64,000 bases of DNA from Siderastrea siderea (Eukaryota; Cnidaria; Anthozoa; Scleractinia; Rhizangiidae): positions 10,840,579 to 10,904,578 of the forward strand of contig OZ034971.1 in the NCBI GenBank assembly GCA_964030785.1. Reading direction: 5' to 3'. Positions 34,144-46,773 of this stretch are shown piece by piece. Made by a program: the position numbers and the translations under genes. A model generated the notes under the pieces. It did not search any database and had not been told where the DNA came from. It was given only the letters and a program-made list of their open reading frames with translations. The stretch's first letter is position 1. Every line of letters starts with the position of its first letter.

Positions 34144-37100
34144 AGGTTCGTTTCTTGGATAGATAGCTTCCGTACAAAACGCGACTGTTTGTTTTCTTTT
34201 AGTAGTTCGTTTAATTTCTTGTTAATGCCGCCGTTAGATTGATGTTAGTTATACTAGTATATCCGTACTGAGGAGGTACAATTTATTGCCCGAACCCAAA
34301 TCAGAGATCCAATCCAATGCATCGATCCTGTTTGTATTTTTCTTACGCCATGTTGCTAAGTGCGTTTAAAAGTATACCCTTTTGTACAGCGTTTCGACAA
34401 CCACAAACTGAATTCATTTTTAACAGACATGACTGGTAGCAATCTAGTCAGGTTTTTAATTATCGCCTGAGCTGTCAAAGATCTTTTTTCTTACCTGGAA
34501 AACCTCCTGACATGGAAAACACATTTTTAAGCAGTATTCACACCTATTTCACACCTACCTGTACATATTGTATAATGAAGTTTAATGTATTGCCGGTTAC
34601 ATTTGTCCGTTACTAAGCCGTTGCTACTTAGATTATCAGCTTTGTTGTGGTTTAAATTAAGTGAACAGGAAAAGATGTAAAACAAGTGACAAGTTCTTCA
34701 AAATTTATAAGTCCTACAGTAAGATCCTGCGAAGGTGTTAGAGGTAATTGTTGGTCAAGCAAATTACATGAAGATAGGTTTTATTACCATGCCGTGTTCA
34801 AAGAGGTAGCTATAATTTGATAACTGTTAAGCAGTATCTAAGGCAATAAATTAATTGTTGTTGTGGTGTTGTGTTGACTCAGTGTGATTTTCTTAATGGT
34901 TTTGGACGAATTATCTGAGTCCCAACTGATCATGCTTTCGATCAAAGGAAGCTTGAATTGGCTGTTTATTTCATTTTGCCTTTTTATCTTCTCTATATCA
35001 GGCCTTGGTCATTCAACATCCTCCAATCAGTACTATTCAGTACAAATTTCTTGGATGGCAATCAAACGTTGTCCAACACCGTGCAACGTCGTTCAGAAGC
35101 ACAGTCTAACATCATTCAACACTGAGTAAGCTCAAACGCGTTTAAACTGCTGTGTTTAATAACGTTGAACGGTATTCATTGAAAATGCTGAATGTTTTTG
35201 GCCCGGGGAGGGGGGGGGGGGGGGGGCTTAGATACAACTGTCCTAATTAAATAAAAAGCATTTGTTCAAACTCAATTTTTTTTGGTATAGTAGACATTTT
35301 TAACAAAAGCTACAGATTCTTTCAGTTAATTCCTTGTGTTAGATGAGATCTTGGAACAATGCCACTAATAGACAAAACGGTCTGGATATGTTTCTTTAAG
35401 TATAATTGCCTTTTTAATCCATACTTTCGCTGAATAAAAGAGAGAATTATCGATACCAATATCTATATTATTTTTGAAGAGAAGTAACGGAGTAAGTATG
35501 ATAGTATTTTTTGTAGTGGATATCGAAAATTTTAGAGTAGGAACTGATGGAATAATTAACGCTCCATTATTCCTCTTCAACCCCCAGACATAGCGGCGGT
35601 TCAGCGCACTTTAAAAGGGAGACTTGGTAATTAAATCTCGGAGAAACAATGACAACAAAGCCGCGTTTTCTGTCGTTGCTAAAAAAATTAACACTTCCTG
35701 CGGGTGCTTCAAAATCAGCATTACCAAAACAAATGAAACAAAAAACAAACAAACAAGGTATCGTTAGGTGCCTGATGATGGATAAATATTGGCTTAATTT
35801 GCATGATATTTAGACAGCAAGAAGATCTTTGACGCAGATCTCTCTAAACCAGTGAGTCATGGTTAACCATCTCTCCAATTGTTCCACCTATTTCTTCTTA
35901 GACTTTTAAGATGATGTCAACATTTCACAAGAACCATGCTCTGGAAACTGCAAATGAAACTATAAGGGATATAACTGAGAAATAGGACGTTTTTCAAGGC
36001 TTTTTGTTTTGGACACTTTCTAATCTAATCAGTGACCCCTTAGTCTTCGTTTAGGTGATTTATCAAATTCCCTTCCTGAGGAGAATAAGAGGCTATACAG
36101 GGGCAATGTTGGGTTCATTGTCGCCATTTTACAAAAGTAAGGCATTTCCTGTGGGACTGAAAAGGTCACGAATATTTGCTTCGCTGCGTCGCAACTTCAG
36201 TAAATGTCGGTCCAGCTGCTATTCACTTCGAATAAACAATAATAATAAAAAACCAACAAATAATAGATAAATAAACAAATAAACAAACAAAAGAATAAAT
36301 AAAAAAGATGAGATATGATAAAAATCTTAGATGGAGGACTGAAAACCCACCACCCCCTTGCCACTATTAAGGCTCCTTACATTTTGCTTGTCAAATGAGA
36401 AGAGCTATTGTTTGCCGGCACGGTGCCGAAAGTTTGGGGTTAATTAATTTAGTAACATTTCAACACTACTCAGTAATGGCTTGGCAAGGGTCGCTAATTC
36501 TTTTAGCAATTTCTCTTTCCTAAATTTAGACATGGGGAAAGTCAATTGTGACCAGTTGTGGTTAGACATCATTCAAGGGTCGCTTGGAACGGTTTACCAA
36601 TAGATAAATCAGTAACTATACCTCCACTGCATCAAGCGAAGCAATTTCTCTGAATGGTACGTCTTTCTTACATTTCATTTTATGATATTTCCTTTGATAT
36701 TAACTCGTCGGACTACTCGTAAAAAATAACATGAAAAATTCGTTGTGCAATCCTGCTCAATATCTCATAATTTTATCAAGGTCTTGAGAACATTAATTAA
36801 GAAGAAGTAAGAAGGGGAGATTTTAATAATGAATTTTAAGGAAATTAAAAACCATAAAAGTTACTTTGTAGTTAACAATTTAAATGGACACCAAAACAAC
36901 CTCAATTCAACCTGCTCTCGGGAAGATAAGCGGTCTAACCTGTTGTTTGTATAACCAAAGCGGTGGGTTTTGCTCTTTTCATTTCATCCTAGTTGAGCTT
37001 TAGGCGTTTACATGTTTACTTGTACCCGTACAAAAAGCCATTGACAACATCCGTGAGCTGATAAGGTCAGGTATAAAAGCAATAGTTAAATCATCGTGTG

Positions 37101-37995
37101 CTGTACTTTTTTACAGCGCTTCTCTGAAAAACAGACCGTATTATTTTTACTTCCACAGGGTCCATCACTATTAACTTAAGTGCGGAGAATTCCGACATAT
37201 AATACATCAAAATTAAGTCAACCATTTTATTGTCTCTGTATGTGGACGTGTCTAAAGCAAATTTTGCCAACACTGTATCGCGCTCCATAAAAATTCGTGT
37301 ATTTGAAATGCTAGTAAATATTAAAATGTTCATGTTCACAATACTGATATCTAGCTGAAATGCGTGGCGACTTCTCCATAAAAATAAATTAACGAAGATA
37401 TATCCAATGGACGTTTTGTTCCATGGAATCTTCCTGATTCATGTTAATCTTTGAAGGTTTCATGGACACAGTAAGTCAGAGCCATAGCAACAACTTGACA
37501 GAAACATTTTTAATTCTTAAGTTAGGATTGCTTAGTGATAACCCAACGTTCAGACAGAAATGGAAACTTGCCAGTCCTGAAAGCATGTCTGTCTATGATG
37601 ATGCCATTCTTTCGAAAAGAGGAGGGTAAAGCAAATAACGACTGAACAAAGCTATGATCTGCTATCAGCTTATAGGTGAACCCAGTTCTGCTATCATCTG
37701 AGCAACGACTCAAAAATAAATAAATAGCTTACCTTCAGCTTGAATTTACACTACTAAATTGGTGGCAGTTCCCATATTTCGTACGCCGGTACAAGCATAA
37801 AAACGACAACTTGCCATCTGACTCGTCCTTAGCTTCAACTGCTCACGGGAAAGACGTTTTTACGTATACAGTAGCATATATTCAAACCAATTTTTAGCTT
37901 GTACTTGTTTTAGTGAAACCCCATAACGAGCCCCATCGCAATACTGTCTCCTATAGATCAGTGCGATAGATTTAAAATGATTGGCCTTTTATGGC
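34144..37995. other. 3' flank of homeobox copy A
   Basis: Noncoding sequence co-linear with 42,960-44,546 and 57,066-59,945. It includes a G-run at 35,204-35,227 and A-rich AAAC/AAAT repeats near 36,235-36,300. The site equivalent to the 12.5 kb insertion in unit B is uninterrupted at about 35,665-35,674. Confidence 0.5.
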
Positions 37996-38000
37996 CTTAT

Positions 38001-38683
38001 TCAACTAAAGCCTAAATGAGACTGAGAATCTTCTTCAAGCCAAGGCCACTTCACGTCTTGTGGCACAAATTTAAATGCCAAGAGGACATCTACACTCGCA
38101 TGAATTTGAATTTCAACTTTAAGCGACACTCTAGCAAGTATTAAACCACACTAAGTAAAGGTTGTTACTCAGGTTCTGTGAAGAAACTTGATAAATTAAT
38201 ACCTTACACTGCAGCTTAAATATTTACAGGCTTCTGTTGAAGAGTGTTTTTCGTCTCAGATTCTTTAACTTCGTTCTAATCTCTCTCAATTTGATCTCTT
38301 AGTCCCTAAAAATAGAAAATAAGCAATGCCAATGGTTAGTTCGCGTTTAATTTTCAAACGCACCAAAGAAAAACTCCCAGACAATGTATTCATGTTAAAA
38401 AATAAAACTAAGAAGACAAAATTTTGAAGTTGAGTTCAAGTGACACTCATAAACGACGTGCTAACATGATTGAGCGACATTTGTACCCTCTAAGGAAATT
38501 TTATGGGAATATTATTGCAATGTAGCTAATATTCACCTTTGGTTGAATTTGCTTTATGTCTTTGCCCTTTCTTTCACGACTTTTAGACGTCTTCAGGCTC
38601 CTCTCCGAAAGCATAAACCAGTGTTCAAAAGCACGAGCTATCTTCATATACGACCACAGCCTGCAAATTCTACAACAAGTCAT
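38001..38683 (-). pseudogene. Candidate minus-strand exons, unit B
   Basis: Exon 38,683-38,537 is open and ends at AAAG/GTGAAT: it includes MKIARAFEHWFMLSERSLK and ends KDIKQIQPK, phase 0. The next exon (about 38,310-38,230) enters in phase 0 but meets TAG where unit A has TGG. A third piece near 38,140-38,001 reads KFVPQDVKWPWLEEDSQ and runs across the duplication junction. Lesions differ from those in unit A. Function unknown. Confidence 0.35.
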
Positions 38684-39340
38684 GAATATCGATTAGAAAC
38701 ACGTCAAAATACATAAATATAAATACGTCAAATAAATAAAATAATCGACAGCGCATTCTTTGCACGTTTTGCAGCCAGCAAATCCAGAAGTGCGAAAAAC
38801 TGAAAGGAAAGAAGTCACGTGACAACCTGAATGCATTATATGGCGAAGGTTTTTGTCTTTGTTGTTGTTGTTGTTGTTGTTCTTTTTGAGCAAGATGGCT
38901 GGATTCATTCGTGTTTTGGTCTTCTTTTAATTCAGCTTTTTCTCACAAAGTAAGTGCTTAATTCTTTTATTGGCGAAAAAAAGGAAAGGCTATTTTTCTT
39001 ACTTTTTTTCTTGTTTCCAAAACGAGAGGAAATTAAAACTATAAACAGTATCTTCGTTTTTCGTTTTTATAAATTTAAAGCTATTAGCAAGTATGCCTTC
39101 CTTTGTGAGGCTCCTTCATATTCGCCTCCTGTTATTCTCTTTTCCTAAGTGCTGACAGGGAAAAAGATACAGGTTTTGATTTTCAATTTTTAAAATTATA
39201 ATTAGTTTACTGTCTTACTTGTCTAGACATTTACAATTTTATGATAGAAACAAAAAGTCATGAAAACATCATGATCATTGTCTGGCCCTCATCCTGACAA
39301 AATCCCGTGATTGGGGCTCACTGTCTTAACTTTCCTAAAA

Positions 39341-40566
39341 TGCGAGAACGTTTCCATCAATTTTTTATTCCACTGTTTACAGTTCAGTAAAACACCTAAC
39401 AAACGAAACTTTATTCCCTGTCAACGGTGCCCTAGCGTTCTCCTGGATATCCTTGACAGCCCGGTGGGCGGGGGGGGGGGGGGGGGGGAGGAATTCCGGA
39501 TTTCAAGTGAAGAGCCTATTAACGAGATGAACGAGAGCAAGAGAAGTTGAATGATTCTGTCGAAATCCAAATTGATAGCAGTACAGAATTCCCAAACGCT
39601 CTACGAATTCCTTTAAACGGTTGTACATGACCCTTACGAAACATTTTGAAAAATTAGGCAAAAGTGAAGGGAAGGTGCAAAAGATTTTTTCGGGGAGGGA
39701 GGAGGGATTTGAAATTCATGATTTCAGAATATATTTGTGTAAGGCAAGTAACTATTATTTGGTGGTAGTTTTATTTTAGTAGGGATTTTCTTGGGTGCTT
39801 AAAAATGGGAAGATTCGCGATATAAAGAAAGGTTGTTACCGTACTTAGTGTTACGGAAATATGTATGTAGTATACGAAGTAGTTTTCTTTTTTCTGAGAT
39901 TTGTTTGTCTGGGGTTGTCTGTTTGTAGGATCTGAGAAAGTTTATTACAGATAGTATGATACATAAAAAACAAACACGACCATTCACAAAGTACTGTTGT
40001 TCTTCGTTTTTGTCGATTAATTCCCCTCTGGGTACTTGTAAGGCTCTAATATTCAGCACTGATTAAAGTTTTGGGGGTTTCATTTTGGTTCAGGAAAGTT
40101 TTTTGGCTTTTGCTTCAAGCCAGAGAGATTTTGGGGGGTCTTAGTTTATGTCCCCATTCACTTTGGGTGTTAAGGAAGGAAAGCCAATATTTTTACCCAA
40201 ACAGGTGTCGCTTAGGGTAGACTTATGAAAGAAAAACTAAAGATTTAAGACAATGCTTTTAAAATCTAATTATAGAGGACAGCATTCGATGTCAACATCT
40301 TCAGCGCAATCAAAAGCACTATAGCTCTTATTTGATCGTCTGTTTTAGCGTGGTCTTTAGGATCCCACGGACGAGATCTTGTGGTTGTGGCACAGGGCTC
40401 CCAGGCTCAAGTGCAGACCACTTTAATACCCACACAAACAGTGAGAACGTTTATAGTTTCAAGACGACAAAACACAACGATTGAGTTGAGCTTACGTTTA
40501 TTTTGAACTTTACATGTAAATATTCATCGCGGGAAACACTCCAACCAAAAATGTGGAGAATTTATT
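39341..40566. other. Unit B stretch without counterpart in unit A
   Basis: Contains a G-run at 39,469-39,488 and TTTTGGGG-rich sequence around 40,060-40,200, similar in style to the G-run family elsewhere. No gene is supported. Confidence 0.4.
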
Positions 40567-40577
40567 AGTTTTCATTT

Positions 40578-40750
40578 ACGCAGTTTTAATTCCATAAAAA
40601 CTTATCTATCCTGGCTCCAGAGGCCGACTGTAACAATGATAAGTCAGTTGGAGTAAACGTTTATCTGTCAGTGTTAATGACTTTCATAGACAGCGATTGG
40701 TACATTGCGAATGACAGATAAAACGTCATTTAAAAGTCGGGAGCACTTTG
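40578..40750 (+). promoter_or_regulatory. Conserved upstream element with four GATA-type sites, copy B
   Basis: Near-identical to 28,268-28,440, with the same four WGATAR sites and inverted CCAAT box in the same order and spacing. It ends about 75 bases before the proposed ATG at 40,826. Confidence 0.55.
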
Positions 40751-40825
40751 TCTTCAACGAGAGATGCCTTTCAAAAGATGCGAGCCTACTTCACACACCC
40801 AAGGAAGCCACATTGCGTTTACAAG

Positions 40826-42960
40826 ATGGCGTCGAGAGGTGGCGCTATTTCAGCTTTTCATCATGTCGGTCACGTTAACCCTCCAAGCTGTGGGCCAAAT
40901 AGCTGTTTTTCGATAAGGCGAATTTTAGATCTCCCAGAAGAGAGTGTAGACGAACGTTTCTACTGTTCGAGTAACAGTCCACTAGCCGAGAGTTGCACTG
41001 TTTCCCTCCCGGCAGTTCTTCCTCGAAAGGTTCTTCCCATGGTATACCACGGTGATAATGTATCATGCAGGGCACTCATAAATTGGCAGCAATTCCCTCT
41101 CGCGCCTTATAGTCACTGGAGTTATAGAACTATTTCTTTAAATAACCAGGGATTTCCATTAGGTAAGTGAATCAGCAGCAATCACACACAGCTAAAGGCC
41201 GTTGCTTCTCGGCTTCTGTCTATGCCACATACATACATGTCTTCGGCTTAAACACGACAATGGGGAATACGTAGCTATTCAGTTTAAACGTGCTGTTCTT
41301 TACAGTCTAGGATAACAGTTAATTACTCGGTCGACATTCAGTTTGATTTGTAAGCTATTCAGTAAAAGAGGAAAGTAGGTTTTAAGACCAGTTTCATTGC
41401 AGGCAGAGGTACATTTATCTGCTGACCTTAACTTAACCACGCGTTTATCCCTTTGTTTATATCACAAGAGAGAATTTCAAATTTTAATCACCAATCAACC
41501 TTCTTTAAGTGAATTTTTTTTATGGAGGAGATTGAAAATTGCCAGCGCCAGTGAAAGAAACATGGTGAAAAAGGTACTAATTTCAAAAAGATACAGAGAT
41601 CAGTCGACAGGACCGCAAATTCATGAAAGAAGCTGCTAAAGGTGACATTCCATTCGCAGAAAAGGAAAAGGTCTGCCGTATTTAGGTGTCATTGGAAAAG
41701 TTGACCTGCTGTTCGTTAACACTATAGACCTTTTGTCCATTTGTTTAATATGAAAGATGTGCTTTCCATAATACCTGACAGTTATATACAGGTATAGGTG
41801 TTAACTTTTTCCATTTCACATTCAACGAAAACATGAGGAAAACCTTTTTCAAATTTGAAATTCGAATTCGAAAAAAAAAACTGTGTGACAGAAGACAGAG
41901 GCTCGGGTATGTTTAGTTTAAATCAGGAAAGAATGAAAGTATGCTACCCAGCCTCCTGCAACTTTCCTTTGGCTCCATATGACCGCTACGCGATTGCTTC
42001 GATCGCTGCAAGTCGCTGGAAAAAACGTTCAGCAGTCGTTGTGACCTTATGGAAAAACACACTTCAGCGATCGTAGCAATCACAGCATTTTACATCGATC
42101 GCTGAAGAGTGTTTTTCGTATGATCACAACCAATGCTAAACGTTTTTCTTCCAGCGATCGCAGTGATTGTAGCGATCGTAGCGATCATATGGAAACAAGC
42201 CTTTGGAGGTCTCATCTCCAAAGGATCGATAGATTATAATAGTATCAAAGAGTAGGCTTCAATTTAAGACTAAGCCTTTTTACTTTCATGTTTTATTAAG
42301 ACCAAGATGGGAAAAGTTAGTTTTAGTTTAAGATTACTGTAGTTCGTTGCTTGTCAATTCTTTCAAACCCTAAACGCATCGGTTTGCAGATTCAGTTTTA
42401 ATTTTCAGTTCCCCAACAACAGACTACGTCATAAATGTTCCATGTTTGACGTCGGTTGAACTTATAGATATTACATAAGGACTTCCATTCTTCACCGGCT
42501 GAGTTTTGATAAAATTATATTATTCTTTTCAGTAATTACCTTTTTTATTCTTCCCTTAGGCCGGATGTTTCAAAAGAAGATACGACGTCCCATGCGAAAG
42601 AAGAAGCAGCGTCCATTGTTTTCACCACACCAAATTCAAACCATGGAAAAAGAATTTGCCAAACAGCGGTCATCACGGAGGGCAGGCGAGCTCAGCTGGC
42701 TTCAGAGGTAAACCTTACTGAAACCCAAGTCAAAACCTGGTTCCAAAATCGACGAACAAAGTGGAAAAAGGAAACAAAAGATGAAGCAAATACGGGCTCA
42801 AGACGCCGCTCCCAGGGAGAAATGGAATATGTTTTAATTGCAATGCAGGACAAGCTGAGTCCTTTCTACCAGAACAAATTCGTTGATTCACTGGTGACTC
42901 CACTTAGAGTTTTGCCACAGCATTGTGCTGAACCTACGTTTCTTACTACCCACTGTAAAG
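40826..42960 (+). pseudogene. NKL-type homeobox gene, copy B: exon 1 intact, exons 2-3 broken
   Basis: Exon 1 is 40,826-41,162, exon 2 is 41,546-41,670, exon 3 begins at 42,560. Exon 1 is fully open (MASRGGAISAFHHVGHV at the start) and carries an EH1-type Groucho-binding motif, FSIRRILDLPE, at about residue 32, similar to the N-terminal motif of NK2-type factors. The start is chosen for its AAGATGG context; an upstream in-frame ATG at 40,778 is possible. Exon 2 has TGA at 41,566-41,568 and TAA at 41,578-41,580 where copy A has sense codons. Exon 3 has lost one base before the homeodomain (about 42,575) and another within helix 1-2 (about 42,671), and its end is also shifted. It cannot encode a homeodomain protein as it stands. 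Confidence 0.8.
41971..42201. mobile_element. MITE in homeobox intron 2, copy B
   Basis: Orthologous copy of the element at 33,116-33,354, with the same AGCGATC-rich palindromic structure and position. Confidence 0.7.
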
Positions 42961-44546
42961 GTTCGTTTCTTGTATAGGTATAGCTTCCTTACAAAACACG
43001 ATTGTTGTTTGTGAGTTTCTTTTAGTAGAGCACGTAGCATATATTTAATTCAGTTTAAATGTGCACGTGTTGGAAGTTCGTTTAACTGAGTTCTTCTTAT
43101 TGCAGTAGATTGATGTTAGTTATACTAGTATATCCATACTGAGGAGCCCGGTACAATTTATTGCCTGAACCCAAATCAGAGAACCAATCCAATGCATCGA
43201 TCCTGTTTTATCTTTCTTTCGCCATGTTGCTAAGTGTGTATAAAATTAATGTAAAACGTCTATCCCCTTCTGTGCAGCGTTTCGACAACCACAAACTGAA
43301 TTTATTATTCAACAGACATGACTGCTAGCAATCTAGTCAGTTTTTCAATTATGGCCTTATTTGTCAAAGATTTTCTTTTTACCCGGAAAAACTTATGACA
43401 GGGAAGATACATTTTAAAGTAGTATTCACACCTATTTTACACCTACCTGTACATATTAAGCTTAATGCATTGTTATATTTGTCCGTTACTAAGTTTGCTA
43501 CTCAGATTATCAGCTTTGTTACGGTTTAAATTAAGTGGACAGGAAAAGATGTAAAGCAAGTGTCAATGAGAGCGTGCCTCAAAACTGTATGAAGTCCTAG
43601 AGTATCGGTAGAGTAAGATCCTTCGAAGGAGTTCAGCAAGTAATTGCTATAGTTAAGCAAATTACATCAATATAGGTTGTATTTACCACGCCGTGCTTAA
43701 AGAGTTAGCTATAATTTGAACACTGATAAAGCAGTATCCAAGTTAAATGTTGTTGTTGTGCTGCAATGATTGCCAGAGGCTTTTCTTAGTGAATTTGGAC
43801 AAACTATCTGAGTCCCACCTGATCCTGCTTTCGATCCAAGGAAACTTAAGTTGGCTGTTTATTTCATTTTGCCTTTTTATCTTCTCTATATCAGGCCTTG
43901 GTCATTCAACATCCTCCAATCAGTACTGTTCAGTACAAATTTCTTGGATGGCAATAAAAGTTGTCCAACACCATGCAACATCGTTAAGAAGCACAGTCTA
44001 ACATCATTCAACACTGAGTAAGCTCAAACGCGTTTAAACTGCTGTATTTGATAAAATTGAACGGTATTCAAAAATGCTGAATGGTTTTGGCCGGGGGCTA
44101 AGATACAACTGTCCTATATAAATCAAAGCATTTGTTCAAACTCAATTTTTTTGAAAGAAGAAATTTTTTACAAAAGCTACAGATTCTTTTAATTCCTTGA
44201 GTTAGAATAGATCTTGGAACAATGCTACTAATAGACAAAACGGTTTGGATGTGTTTCCTTAACTATAATTGCCTTTTTTATCCATACATTCGCTGAATAA
44301 AAGAGATAATTATCGATACCGATATCTATATTATTTTTGAAGAGAAGTAACGGAGTAAGAATGATAGTATTTTTTACAGTGGATAACGGAAATTTTGGAG
44401 AAAGAAAATGGAATAATGAACACTCCATTATTCCTCTTCAACCCCCAGTCCTGGAGCATGACATGGCGGCAGTTCAGCGCACTTTAAAAGAAAACTTGGT
44501 AATTAAATCTCGGAGAAACCATAACAATAAAACCGCTGTTTGTGTC
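42961..44546. other. 3' flank of homeobox copy B
   Basis: Co-linear with 34,144-35,664; no coding exon. It ends at the 12.5 kb transposon. Confidence 0.5.
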
Positions 44547-45106
44547 GGCATATCCTAAAAGCTGGACTGGACCCTGGACTCTGGACTCTGGACTCTGGAC
44601 TCTGGACTCTGGACTCTGGTTTTTTTTCCTCTCAAAACTTTATCCCCCCCCCCCAAAAAAAAACCTCTATCTCCCCCCCCCGAAAAACCTCTATATCTCC
44701 CCCATGAAACTCCCCCTCCCCCCATAAACATTTCTTCCCCCAAATATAGTGTGCATGTTTTCAAACAAACAACGTTATTCCCCCCACCCACCTCCCCGAA
44801 AAAACCTTTATGTCTCCCCCTTTAAAACTGCCCCCTCCCAAAAAAACCCCCTCCCCTCCCCCAAATAAAAATACAACTACATTGGAATCGATTGAACAAA
44901 CACTTGTCGTCTCAATGTTCTTCCACAAATCGGCATTGAAATCACGAACGCCATCGAACGACCCGACCCCAATCCTTTAAAAAAAGTATTGGGCGTGCGA
45001 ACGTGATTGCATTACACAACAAGCAAAGATCAGATAAAATTCTCTATTCATCGATTCGACGTGTGCAAGCTCTTATCAGCCGTCAGTGACAATGTTGTTT
45101 ACCTAA
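44547..45106 (+). repeat. Left terminal inverted repeat of the 12.5 kb element, outer part
   Basis: Pairs with 56,530-57,065 reversed. It contains (TGGACTC)n at 44,573-44,620, then C-runs and CTCCCCC blocks, then unique sequence ending CAATGTTGTTTAC. The repeat resumes after the nested element at 46,774 and fades near 46,990. Confidence 0.8.
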
Positions 45107-46773
45107 GGTGTTACAGTTACTCTTGTTTTCAGTCAAGCATAAAGTATTGTTTGTCCTTGAAATAAATTGCGTGTTTTTAGAACGTTACTTGTTCGATGGT
45201 CATACTAAAGCTTGTTAATTGCAGCCGCTCAGAGGCTCTTTCTGACCCCAATCCTTAAAAAAAAGTATTTGGCTTCCAATGCCTCCGCCTGCCGACCTTT
45301 TCGTTGTGGGGAAAATGCGTCGCGACTATGTGATGGGAGGAGAGAAACGACAAGGGAAGCTGGGAAATGTGTATTTTCACGCAAGCAGCAACTGCATACG
45401 TCAAAAACAGGCACATTACATGCCGTCACTTCTTTTTGTTGACTTCCACGTGCTCCAGCTGCTGACGCCACTTCATAAGCAATTCTTCCTAAACTCCCTT
45501 CATTTTTCTGCTTAGGATGACCTTTTACTGAAACGATTATATATTTAGCTCTCAAGCAGTTTAAGGTCCGGATGCAAAGTGCGCTTGTAGAATGTGATCG
45601 GCAATATCTTTCGTTAGCGTAAAATTTTCCCAAATAAATAATTTGCCTATCGTGACATTTTTGACAGCGAACAAATCTCGATGGGGGTACTCTCCTATAC
45701 AAATGAAAAAGAGTGCTCGAGGACAAATTCTAAAACACCCCTAAAAGGTACCAGAATCTCGCTTCGTGGGCGTGGCCTCGATTCATTTTAACCCCTAACA
45801 GGCAAAGTGACAAATACATCCCATCAATTTTTTTAAGATACTGCGAAAGCTTTAACGGCAGTCTTTTTTATACGATACCAAACCACAAATTTACCCTCTA
45901 ACAGGTACAACAGCAACCCGTCATTTTTTTATAGAGGAGTAAACCTCCCCCGGAACTAAACTTCTAAAATAAATGAAATAGGTGAATTGATTGCGAATTT
46001 ATTTTGTATGAACAAATGAATTAGGGAGTACTGATACAGGAACGTCACTTTTCTTAGGGTGAGAAGTTGTTTTGTTACTCTAAGAAGAGTGCTATCCGTA
46101 TTATCCGTTAAAATATTTTTGTACGTGTGTTTCGGCAAATCACCTATCGTCTTATGTATTTTATATGGCCTGCAGAAAAGGGTTTTTTTGCTAATAAATA
46201 ATTAAAATCACAGCACCTAAACTTGGTCAGCTGAGACACCAATGTCTCTGTCTGGACAGTTAATTATGCGTATGCTTTTTAAAAAGCTGGTTATCAGATT
46301 AGTTGATAAAAGTACGCAATGCCTTACACGTGTCGGTGAATAGAACCTATCTGTGCGCGAAAAGAGCCTCTGAGCGGCTGCAATTAACAAGCTTTTGTAT
46401 GACCATCGAACAAGTAACGTTCTAAAAAAATGCAATTTATTTCAAGGACAAACAATACTTTATGCTTGACTGAAAACAAGAGTAACTGTAACACCTTAGG
46501 TAGACAACATTGTCACTGGCAGCTGATAAGAGCTTGCACACGTCGCATCGATGAATAGAGAATTTTATCTGATCTTTGCTTATTGTGTAATGCAATCACG
46601 TTCGCACGCCAAATACTTTTTTTAAGGTTTGGGGTCGGAAAGAGCCTCTGAGCGACTGCAATTAACAAGCTTTAGTATGACCATCGAACAAGTAACGTTC
46701 TAAAAACACGCAATTTATTTCAAGGACAAACAATACTTTATGCTTGACTGAAAACAAGAGTAACTGTAACACC
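45107..46773. mobile_element. 1.67 kb TTAA-type element nested in the left inverted repeat
   Basis: Ends are GGTGTTACAGTTACTC and its inverse GAGTAACTGTAACACC, with arms of about 165 bases. The right flank is TTAA and the left is CTAA; the intact right-hand inverted repeat of the host element has TTAA at the same place. Inside, 46,359-46,620 is an inverted copy of the element's own left end plus the adjoining host repeat. A minus-strand open frame at 45,229-45,726 overlaps the arm and has no recognised domain. Confidence 0.75.

Larger units (their letters stand above)
26216..37995. repeat. Tandem duplication, unit A
   Basis: This segment is co-linear with unit B (38,022-59,945). Matching blocks are 26,222-27,540 with 38,022-39,340; 28,257-28,567 with 40,567-40,908; 31,886-35,665 with 40,909-44,546; and 35,666-37,990 with 57,066-59,945. 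Similarity is high but imperfect, so this is an old duplication or two divergent haplotypes placed in tandem. Unit A contains a 3.3 kb insertion that unit B lacks; unit B contains a 12.5 kb insertion that unit A lacks. Confidence 0.85.

Noticed and set aside
44555..44791. Glycine-rich open frame
   Set aside because: Translation of C-run and TGGACTC repeats in the transposon tip; mirrored at the other end.
45229..45726. 165-codon minus-strand open frame
   Set aside because: It overlaps the inverted repeat of a nested element, has no recognisable domain, and is likely a chance frame; not called as a gene.
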